14,240 nucleotides of DNA from an uncultured Ilumatobacter sp. GTDB lineage: Bacteria; Actinomycetota; Acidimicrobiia; Acidimicrobiales; Ilumatobacteraceae. The position numbers and the translations under genes were made by a program. Positions 1 to 4,988 of the stretch are shown here, piece after piece (the stretch's first letter is position 1; every line of letters begins with the position of its first letter). The stretch spans positions 1 through 14,240 of the forward strand of contig CALICC010000359.1 in NCBI GenBank assembly GCA_938049325.1, in the 5' to 3' direction. The notes below the pieces were generated by a model. That model ran no database searches and had not been told where the DNA came from. It saw only the letters and a list, made by a program, of their open reading frames with translations.

Positions 1-1
1 C

Positions 2-166
2 TACGGCCCGTCGGTCGAGAAGATGATCCTGATGGGCTACCTGCCCGCAGCGATGGCCGAACCGGGCACGAAGCTCCAGGTCATGTACATGAACGAGTAC
101 TTCCCGGTCACCGTCGTCGGCACCGACGGCCCCTTCGACCCATCTGATTCCCGACTGAAGGGCTGA
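2..166 (+). CDS. C-terminus of GcvT-like / dimethylglycine dehydrogenase-like protein (5' partial)
   Basis: Only the last 54 codons lie in the window, in frame from base 2 to the TGA at 164-166. The tail reads YGPSVEKMILMGYLP, then a short strand-rich stretch (LQVMYMNEYFPVTVV), then GPFDPSDSRLKG. This is the barrel-like C-terminal domain of the aminomethyltransferase (GcvT) fold. The FDP-x-x-SRL ending is typical of the FAD-dependent dimethylglycine/sarcosine dehydrogenase-like proteins and of stand-alone GcvT-like proteins that use tetrahydrofolate as one-carbon acceptor. Which of the two it is cannot be told, because the FAD domain would lie upstream of the window. The etfBA genes downstream favour the dehydrogenase reading, since dimethylglycine and sarcosine dehydrogenases pass electrons to ETF (known for the family; inferred here). 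Confidence 0.75.
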   Translation, partial: YGPSVEKMILMGYLPAAMAEPGTKLQVMYMNEYFPVTVVGTDGPFDPSDSRLKG

Positions 167-167
167 C

Positions 168-353
168 ATGTCGTCCTCACTCGTTCACTCGCAAGCTCGC
201 TCTCTCCGTTCGGCCGAGTTCGTTCGAGCTCGCTGCGCTCGCGCTCAATCTTCAACTCGCTCACAGCAAGCTGCTCGGCTCGTGGTGAGGGGGGATCGCG
301 GAGCGCCCCCCTCACACTCCCCCCACGGTGCTGATATCCCAGGTGCGTCCTGA
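168..353 (+). other. Low-complexity spacer with a 61-codon ORF of doubtful coding status
   Basis: The spacer between the GcvT-like gene and etfB is built from ctcgct/gctcgc-type words. It contains an imperfect direct repeat: actcgttcactcgcaagct (179-197) and actcgctcacagcaagctg (255-273). It also contains a palindromic cgagctcg and a run of pyrimidine-rich triplets. One + frame stays open for 61 codons (ATG 168, TGA 351-353). It has an AAGGG Shine-Dalgarno-like stretch at 158-162 inside the upstream gene, and its stop overlaps the etfB ATG (tgATG). The encoded peptide is Arg/Ser/Ala-rich with no recognisable domain, as expected of repetitive GC-rich DNA read in any frame. I therefore list it as a spacer with a possible leader ORF rather than a gene. 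Confidence 0.35.
285..315 (+). terminator. Strong G/C hairpin upstream of etfB (terminator or attenuator)
   Basis: gtgagggggg (285-294) pairs perfectly with cccccctcac (306-315), giving a 10-bp stem with an 11-nt loop. No T-run follows, so it is not a textbook intrinsic terminator. Actinobacteria often use stems without a U-tract, however. It sits between two probably related genes, only 37 nt before the etfB start. It could end the upstream transcript, protect its 3' end, or reduce read-through into etfB. Confidence 0.5.
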
Positions 354-1135
354 TGCGTGTCTTGGTGTGTGTGAAGCGGGTGCCGGCGCCGGGGGCGAAG
401 ATCAACATCACCGAGGATGGTCAGAGTGTTGATGCGACCAACCTCGGTCACACGATGTCGCCGCACGAGGAGTGCGCACTCGAGCTGGCCGTGCAGTTGG
501 TGGAGACGCATGGTGGCGAGTCGCACGTGCTGACGCTCGGCACCTCCGAGGCCGACGAGCAGTGTCGCTGGGCGGCGTCGATCGGCATCAACAAGGCGAC
601 CTTGGTCGACGTCGACTCGATGGACTGGGACCCACAACGTACCGCTCGGGCGTTGACCGATTCGATCCGCTCGATCGAAGAAGCCGCTGGCGCGTTCGAC
701 GTGATCATCTTCGGCAACGAGTCGGCCGACACCGGCGGGTTCCAGGTCGGCATTCGAGTGTCGCGGGCGCTCGGTCGGCCGATGGTCAACGCGATCAAGG
801 GCGTCGAGATCGCCGGCGATGTGCTCGAAGCTCGACGTGAGACCGACAACGGCTTCGAGGTCTACAAGCTGCCGATGCCGTGTGCGATCGGCGTGAAGGA
901 AGGCATCACCTGGCCGCGCTACCCGACGATGCGCGGTCGGCTGGCGTCGAAGAAGCTCGCCGTCGACTCGGTGTCGTCCGACGCTGCGCCCGGCGGGCAG
1001 ATGAAGGTTCGCCTCAACCGGCCTGAAGAGAAGGTGTCGGAGACGGTCGTCCTCGGCGAAGGCCCCGAAGCTGCCGCCAAGGCGGTCGACCTGTTGAAGG
1101 AACTCGGTCTCTGGCCTGAAGGTGCCTCCTCATGA
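353..1135 (+). CDS. etfB: Electron transfer flavoprotein beta subunit
   Basis: The product is the 260-aa small subunit of the soluble ETF heterodimer. ETF takes electrons from acyl-CoA and other flavin dehydrogenases and delivers them to ETF:quinone oxidoreductase. The N-terminus MRVLVCVKRVPAPGAKI is the conserved first strand of the family. GNESADTGGFQVG (residues 121-133) matches the nucleotide-binding loop. ARRETDNGFEVYKLPMP (160-176) followed by WPRYPTMRGRLASKK (187-201) fits the ETF-beta signature and the conserved PRYP-x-x-RG segment. Length is normal. The start is set by the conserved N-terminus; the SD is weak (AGGTG, about 8 nt upstream). It forms an operon with etfA, 70 bp downstream. 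Confidence 0.96.
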   Translation: MRVLVCVKRVPAPGAKINITEDGQSVDATNLGHTMSPHEECALELAVQLVETHGGESHVLTLGTSEADEQCRWAASIGINKATLVDVDSMDWDPQRTARALTDSIRSIEEAAGAFDVIIFGNESADTGGFQVGIRVSRALGRPMVNAIKGVEIAGDVLEARRETDNGFEVYKLPMPCAIGVKEGITWPRYPTMRGRLASKKLAVDSVSSDAAPGGQMKVRLNRPEEKVSETVVLGEGPEAAAKAVDLLKELGLWPEGASS

Positions 1136-1194
1136 GCATGCTCGCAACCATCCTCACGCGATCGCCGAAGACGGGCCGATCTGTCGGATCTGGT

Positions 1195-1199
1195 GGAGG
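1195..1199 (+). promoter_or_regulatory. Ribosome binding site deciding the etfA start
   Basis: GGAGG lies 6 nt before the ATG at 1206. The same frame is open back to 1122, but that extension (Pro/His/Arg-rich, no conserved strand) overlaps the etfB end and has no comparable SD. The ATG at 1206 is followed directly by the conserved MSVLVVVEHD strand. Confidence 0.75.
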
Positions 1200-1205
1200 C
1201 GTGCG

Positions 1206-2162
1206 ATGAGCGTGCTCGTTGTTGTCGAACACGACCGTGGTCAGATGGCGGACGCGTCGCTCGAAGCGTTTGCGTTTGCTGCCGGCATTGCCGAGCAGCT
1301 CGGAGTGACGGTTGACGCCTTGCTGATCGGTGCCGACGCCGCATCGCTCGCCGACACATGCGCAGCGCACGGTGCGGCGACGGTGCATTACGTGGAAGAC
1401 GCTGCGCTCGCCGACTATGGCCCCGACGCCTACGGGTCGACGGTTGCCGCGGCTGTTGGTGCATTGTCGCCGTCGGCCCTGGTCGCGTCGGGATCCGACC
1501 GCGGCAATGAGGTGCTCGCGTACGCGGCTGCCGAACTTGATCTGCCGTTCGTGGCGAATTGCCTCGAGGTCAAGACGGCCGACGATTGGGAGATGACTCG
1601 CGTGCAGTGGGGCGGCTCGCTGAACGAAGACGCACGGCTCACGTCGTCGATGCCGATCCTGTCGTCGGCTCCACACTCGATCGCCCCTGGCGACTCGACC
1701 GTGGGTGCCGTGGCCACCGTGAACACGCTCGACGTCGCGCTGCCCGAGTCGGCGACCGCCACGATGATCCAGGACCGGATCGTGCTGAGTGAAGGCGTCA
1801 CGTTGGCGACCGCGCCGGTCGTGATCGGCGGCGGTCGAGGCGTTGGTTCGGCTGAAGGTTTCGACGTACTCGAAGCGCTGGCTGCGAAGCTCGGCGGTGT
1901 CGTGGGCTGCAGTCGCGCGGTGACCAACAACGGGTGGCGTCCGCATTCGGATCAGGTCGGCCAAACCGGGACGCGCATCGCGCCGCAGCTGTACATCGCG
2001 TGTGGCATCAGTGGTGCGATCCAGCACTGGGTCGGGGCGAAGGCGGCGAAGAAGATCCTGGCGATCAACACCGACCCGGCCGCGAACATGGTCGTCAAGG
2101 CGGACTACGCCATCATCGGCGACCTCTTCGAAGTCCTCCCCGCCATCACCGACGCCACCTGA
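1206..2162 (+). CDS. etfA: Electron transfer flavoprotein alpha subunit
   Basis: The product is the 318-aa large ETF subunit, which carries the FAD cofactor in its C-terminal domain. The N-terminal domain (residues 1-190) begins with a beta strand, VLVVVEH, as in the family. The C-terminal FAD domain shows GGGRGVGS (208-215), SRAVTNNGW (236-244), VGQTGT (251-256) and the ETF-alpha signature LYIACGISGAIQH with KILAIN (262-288). It ends with the usual VVKADYAIIGDLFEVLP segment. Length and order are standard. A GGAGG site fixes the start at 1206 rather than the upstream in-frame codon. It lies 70 bp after etfB and is probably co-transcribed with it. Together they serve beta-oxidation and possibly the dehydrogenase-like protein encoded just upstream. 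Confidence 0.96.
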   Translation: MSVLVVVEHDRGQMADASLEAFAFAAGIAEQLGVTVDALLIGADAASLADTCAAHGAATVHYVEDAALADYGPDAYGSTVAAAVGALSPSALVASGSDRGNEVLAYAAAELDLPFVANCLEVKTADDWEMTRVQWGGSLNEDARLTSSMPILSSAPHSIAPGDSTVGAVATVNTLDVALPESATATMIQDRIVLSEGVTLATAPVVIGGGRGVGSAEGFDVLEALAAKLGGVVGCSRAVTNNGWRPHSDQVGQTGTRIAPQLYIACGISGAIQHWVGAKAAKKILAINTDPAANMVVKADYAIIGDLFEVLPAITDAT

Positions 2163-2189
2163 TGAGCGGGCGACGTACGCAGCCGCCAA

Positions 2190-2220
2190 CTGACACACCC
2201 CGCTGACAGAGTGGTGTCAG
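2190..2220. promoter_or_regulatory. Inverted repeat ahead of the TA cassette
   Basis: ctgacac (2190-2196) and gtgtcag (2214-2220) are perfect 7-bp inverted arms around a 17-nt spacer. The spacer itself contains a third partial copy, ctgacag (2203-2209). It lies 52 bp before the first gene of the mazEF cassette and 28 bp after the etfA stop. It could be a weak terminator for etfA (no T-run) or an operator for autoregulation by the ribbon-helix-helix antitoxin. The sequence alone does not decide between them. The remainder of the 110-bp gap shows no other clear element. Confidence 0.4.
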
Positions 2221-2272
2221 ACGTCGTGGCGCCGTTCGTGCCTCCCAACTCATATCGAGTACCGGAGGCGTC

Positions 2273-2767
2273 ATGTCGGCCATTGTCAGCACCGAACCAT
2301 CGAACCCAGCCCTTCTGCGATTGTGGCTCAGCGAATTCGATCGCCGCATCGATCGCCTGGTCGAGTCCTGTGAGGTCGGCCTTGTAGAGGCCGCGGTCCG
2401 AGCCCTTGATACGGGAGCGTCGCCGCAAGAGATCGTGACGCGGGTGCAGCTCACGTCCCGTCATCCGCTGGCGGGCGCGGTGGGAGTGAACGCAGTCGCT
2501 GCGGCCAGCCATCAAGTGGTTCTCGGAGCGAACGCCCGGCAGGAGATCCAGACGTTGGTCGTCGTCTGTCCGCTGGCGCTCGCTGGCGTCGGATGGCTCA
2601 GCCGCCTCGGTCGTCAAACAACTCCCAGTGGTGCCGTTGTCGGGGTGGCGATCGCTGCCCAAGAGGCACTCATGTCGGATTCGTGGTGGAGGTCGATCGT
2701 GCTGCGTTCGCGCCACGGCTCTCCGGCACGACTCGGGCCATCGCAAGGTAGCAATCGAGTAGCATGA
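2273..2767 (+). CDS. Unrecognised 164-aa protein coupled to mazEF
   Basis: I do not recognise a family. The ORF has a good SD (GGAGG, 2261-2269 region) and GC-rich third codon positions. Its TGA overlaps the antitoxin ATG (ATGA), so it is likely the first gene of the toxin-antitoxin operon. Residues 13-60 look like amphipathic helices (LLRLWLSEFDRRIDRLV, then a segment ending PQEIVTRVQL). Residues 65-110 are Ala/Val/Leu-rich with a hydrophobic run, TLVVVCPLALAGVGWL. A second mildly hydrophobic stretch covers 121-130, followed by a basic Ser/Arg/Pro tail. The hydrophobic run might be a membrane contact or a protein core; no signal peptide is evident. A long opposing ORF (2105-2746) overlaps the etfA 3' end and is the weaker alternative. 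Confidence 0.6.
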   Translation: MSAIVSTEPSNPALLRLWLSEFDRRIDRLVESCEVGLVEAAVRALDTGASPQEIVTRVQLTSRHPLAGAVGVNAVAAASHQVVLGANARQEIQTLVVVCPLALAGVGWLSRLGRQTTPSGAVVGVAIAAQEALMSDSWWRSIVLRSRHGSPARLGPSQGSNRVA

Positions 2768-2994
2768 GCGGTGTGAAGCTCAGTGTCAGCTTGTCCGACG
2801 ACGATGTGGCCTACCTCGATTCGCTTGCCGAGTCCGACCGATACGACTCGCGTTCGGCGGTGCTGCAGCAGGCGGTCCGTTTGCTGCGAGCTTCCGAACT
2901 GGGTGACGCCTACGAGGCGGCTTGGAACGAATGGGACGAGTCGGGCGACGAAGCGTGGTGGAGTGCGACCGCTGCTGATGGGCTGACCTCGTGA
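2764..2994 (+). CDS. mazE: MazE-like antitoxin, ribbon-helix-helix type
   Basis: This 76-aa protein would bind DNA through its N-terminus and neutralise the MazF toxin encoded next. Residues 4-12 (VKLSVSLSD) form the ribbon. DDVAYLDSLAES and SRSAVLQQAVRLLR supply the two helices of the RHH (CopG/Arc-like) fold. The acidic, Trp-rich tail (EAAWNEWDESGDEAWW, about 51-66) resembles the toxin-binding tail of mycobacterial MazE9, whose N-terminus KLSVSLSDDDVA is nearly identical as I recall it. The ATG at 2764 overlaps the upstream stop. A GTG at 2773 (codon 4) would align better with the MazE9 start and cannot be excluded. The 3' end overlaps the toxin start by 4 nt (GTGA), implying translational coupling and autoregulation by the pair. 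Confidence 0.87.
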   Translation: MSGVKLSVSLSDDDVAYLDSLAESDRYDSRSAVLQQAVRLLRASELGDAYEAAWNEWDESGDEAWWSATAADGLTS

Positions 2995-3338
2995 GGCGCG
3001 GTGACATCGTGCTCGTCGACCTGGAGCCGGTTCGCGGGTCGGAGGCAAGCAAGCGTCGCCCCGCGATTCTCGTCAGCAACGATGGTGCGAATGATCGTGC
3101 AGCGGCACTCGGGCGAGGGGTTGTCGCGGTCGTACCAATGACCAGCAACGTCGCCCATGCGCTGCCGTTCCATGTGCTCATCAGCGTGTCGGAGTCCGGG
3201 TTGCGCCGCGACTCGAAGGCGCAGGCCGAACAGGTTCGATCGGTCGACGTCGGGCGACTGAGCGGGCCGGTGGGACGGGTGGGTGCGAGCGCGATGCTCG
3301 AAGTTGACGACGCTCTTCGCCTGCACCTGTCGCTCTGA
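2991..3338 (+). CDS. mazF: MazF/PemK-family endoribonuclease toxin
   Basis: The 115-aa toxin is predicted to cleave single-stranded RNA at short motifs and arrest growth when the antitoxin is lost. MRRGDIVLVDLEPVRGSE (1-18) and KRRPAILVSND (22-32) are the classic first strands; the RRP and GD residues match the SH3-like barrel and catalytic Arg region. VVPMTSN (about 48-54) and DSKAQAEQVRSVD (about 73-85, the conserved strand and helix with the QV-R motif) follow, ending with the family's C-terminal helix ALRLHLSL. It uses a GTG start overlapping the antitoxin stop. Length is normal with no truncation. The gene converges on the NmrA-like gene across 8 bp (3339-3346), leaving no room for a separate terminator. 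Confidence 0.93.
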   Translation: MRRGDIVLVDLEPVRGSEASKRRPAILVSNDGANDRAAALGRGVVAVVPMTSNVAHALPFHVLISVSESGLRRDSKAQAEQVRSVDVGRLSGPVGRVGASAMLEVDDALRLHLSL

Positions 3339-3346
3339 CGGCGTGC

Positions 3347-4327
3347 TCAGCTCTTGAGTTCGGCGGCGTCTTTCATGGCGTCTTCGCCCTTCTTCCACAA
3401 GTTGCCCTGCCACAGTTCGTCGAGGCCGGTCTCGCCACTCGCACCAACTGTCGTGAGGTAGTCGGCGTATGACGTCGGCTTGTGGCCGGTGATGTTGTAG
3501 AAATCCGGGCTGCACCGGCAGTAGAAGCCATTCGAGAGGTATTCGAAGAACTCGGCCCGAGTTGCGCCGAAGTCGTGCTCGAAGTCGATCATGCTCTGTG
3601 CCCGATACTCGATCTCCTTGCCCATCGCGGCGCCGAGGTCGGCGGCGATCTCAGCCATTGTCTGTGGCTCGGGACCCGTGATGTCGTAGAACTTGTTGCC
3701 GTGTCGATCTGGCCCTTCGGTCAGGATCACGGCGGCGGCCTCGGCGATGTCGCGAGTGGCGACGAACGAGTTGCGCGCGTCGCCGAGCGGGTTGCTGAAC
3801 CAACCCTGCGCCGCGATGTTGTCGCAGTCGGTCTTCAGCAGGTGGTTCATGAAGAAGTTGTTCCGGAGCGCCGTGACGTTCAGGCCTTCGTCGATCAGCG
3901 CCTGCTCGCCCCACCAGTAGTGCTGGAGCATGAGCGGGATCCCGGCGCCATCGCGCGACGCATGCTTGGTCGCGTCGTACGACGCCGTGTTCGTGTCGGC
4001 GCCCATGCAGCTCACGCGCACGACGTGTTCGATCTGGTCGCGACGGCGACCGAGTTCTTTGCAGAACGCGAGATGTCCTTCGAGCATGGGGTCGAGCGAC
4101 GCCGAGTACACGGCGGTCACTCCGTCGAGGGCATCGGCCCACGTGGTGTCGTCGTTGAGGTCGAAGTGGACCACCTCGGTTGCGCCGAGCTCGCGCAACA
4201 TGTTGGTGTTCGTCGGGCTGAACGAACATGCCCGAACGGTGAACTCGGATTGCTTCGCGAGCAACGCAACGAGTTCCCTGCCGATGCGGCCGGAAGCCGA
4301 GGTGACGAGAACGATGGGCGCAGTCAT
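3347..4327 (-). CDS. NmrA-like / atypical SDR NAD(P)-binding protein
   Basis: This 326-aa Rossmann-fold protein belongs to the NmrA/atypical short-chain dehydrogenase group, whose members act as NAD(P)H-dependent oxidoreductases or redox sensors. The dinucleotide motif at the N-terminus is VTSASGRIG (8-16); the usual first Gly of TGxxGxxG is Ser10. FDLND (56-60) is the acidic end of strand 3. The centre HYWWGEQALIDEGLNVT followed by LRNNFFMN aligns with the NmrA pattern of a helix, a GL-x-x-T and an LR-x-x-x-FM segment. S106, Y117 and K121 are spaced like an SDR catalytic triad. The ATG at 4327 has GGAG 7-10 nt upstream. The frame is open further to 4489, but that extension crosses the divergent promoter region and is not family-like. 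The gene diverges from the thioredoxin gene. The substrate is unknown. Confidence 0.87.
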   Translation of the reverse strand: MTAPIVLVTSASGRIGRELVALLAKQSEFTVRACSFSPTNTNMLRELGATEVVHFDLNDDTTWADALDGVTAVYSASLDPMLEGHLAFCKELGRRRDQIEHVVRVSCMGADTNTASYDATKHASRDGAGIPLMLQHYWWGEQALIDEGLNVTALRNNFFMNHLLKTDCDNIAAQGWFSNPLGDARNSFVATRDIAEAAAVILTEGPDRHGNKFYDITGPEPQTMAEIAADLGAAMGKEIEYRAQSMIDFEHDFGATRAEFFEYLSNGFYCRCSPDFYNITGHKPTSYADYLTTVGASGETGLDELWQGNLWKKGEDAMKDAAELKS

Positions 4328-4488
4328 GTTGATCTCCAGATCGGATACGAGCTCCGGACGAGCCAGTGCGACGACCGTAGTGGAGCACGGCAAACCCGAA
4401 CGGGGCCATCGGGGGAGTTGGCCAATCGGGAATAGTGCCGCGCAGTTGAGAGTTACACCGGTTCCCCCCCCACAACAGGAGACAGGCA
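4328..4488. promoter_or_regulatory. Divergent promoter region between NmrA-like gene and thioredoxin
   Basis: The 161 bp must hold both promoters, but I see no convincing -35/-10 pair. Notable structure is an imperfect direct repeat, ggccatcggggg (4404-4415) and ggccaatcggg (4420-4430), at a 16-bp step. The second copy includes the palindrome ttggccaa (4418-4425). The step and position suggest an operator bound by a dimeric regulator (inference). AGGAG at 4477-4481 is the thioredoxin RBS. Confidence 0.35.
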
Positions 4489-4887
4489 ATGGCCACCATC
4501 GACCTCACGAGCACAGAATTCGAAAAGACAGTGACCGCAGACGGCATCGTGCTCGTCGACTTCTGGGCCGACTGGTGCGGACCCTGTAAGTCGTTCGCGC
4601 CGGTTTTCGAGGAGGCTTCGGAGAAGAACCCCGAGATCACCTTCGCGAAGATCGACACCGAAGCCGAGCAGGAGATCGCGGGCGCTCTCGAAATCCGTTC
4701 GATCCCAACCCTGATGATCTTCCGCGACGGCATCCAGCTGTTCTCGCAGCCCGGCGCACTGCCGGGCCACGCGCTCGATGACCTCATCGGCCAGGTCAAG
4801 GAACTCGACATGGACCAGGTCCGAGCCGAGATCGAAGCCGAAGTCAACGGTGAGTCGGGCGACGACCCGACCGCCGACGCGGACTGA
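4489..4887 (+). CDS. trxA: Thioredoxin with acidic C-terminal tail
   Basis: This cytoplasmic 132-aa dithiol-disulfide oxidoreductase is normally reduced by thioredoxin reductase. The active site WCGPCK is at residues 29-34 (C30, C33), preceded by LVDFWADWC. The conserved buried Asp is D24 and the cis-proline is P73 in IRSIPTLMIF. The Trx fold ends near residue 107. A further 25-residue acidic tail (EIEAEVNGESGDDPTADAD) makes it longer than the usual 105-110 aa. AGGAG sits 7 nt before the ATG. It is followed at 101 bp by an AhpD-like gene on the same strand, a plausible redox partner. A chromosome often has several trx genes, so the symbol is generic. Confidence 0.93.
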   Translation: MATIDLTSTEFEKTVTADGIVLVDFWADWCGPCKSFAPVFEEASEKNPEITFAKIDTEAEQEIAGALEIRSIPTLMIFRDGIQLFSQPGALPGHALDDLIGQVKELDMDQVRAEIEAEVNGESGDDPTADAD

Positions 4888-4936
4888 ACCGCACGTCGCG
4901 CGAGTCCACGCGCGAATCGGCGCCCGATCTGAGCTG

Positions 4937-4969
4937 CGCCCGGCACCACAAGTACTGTCGTGCCGGGCG
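4937..4969 (+). terminator. Perfect 10-bp hairpin between thioredoxin and AhpD-like genes
   Basis: cgcccggcac (4937-4946) pairs with gtgccgggcg (4960-4969) around a 13-nt loop that contains tactgt (4953-4958). There is no U-tract. The stem ends 11 nt before the GGAG of the next gene, close enough to affect its translation. It may be a U-less terminator for trx or a fold that modulates expression of the second gene. The loop's TACTGT also fits a TANNNT -10 box. Confidence 0.45.
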
Positions 4970-4988
4970 GCAACAGCGAAGGAGTGCC

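Noticed and set aside
1122..1205. N-terminal extension of etfA in the same open frame
   Set aside because: It overlaps the etfB 3' end, has no SD and no family-like sequence. GGAGG at 1195-1199 and the conserved first strand support ATG 1206.
1014..2198. 394-codon - strand ORF across etfB and etfA
   Set aside because: Composition is Arg/His-rich shadow and the + strand genes are unambiguous.
2105..2746. 213-codon - strand ORF opposite the gene at 2273
   Set aside because: It runs into the etfA 3' end and has no good SD. The + strand frame has GGAGG and a 4-nt overlap with mazE.
3482..4435. 317-codon + strand ORF opposite the NmrA-like gene
   Set aside because: A shadow in GC-rich DNA; the - strand reading gives a clear Rossmann protein.
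4328..4489. 54-codon upstream extension of the NmrA-like gene
   Set aside because: It covers the divergent promoter region up to the thioredoxin start. The GGAG before 4327 and the Rossmann motif starting right after it fix the start.
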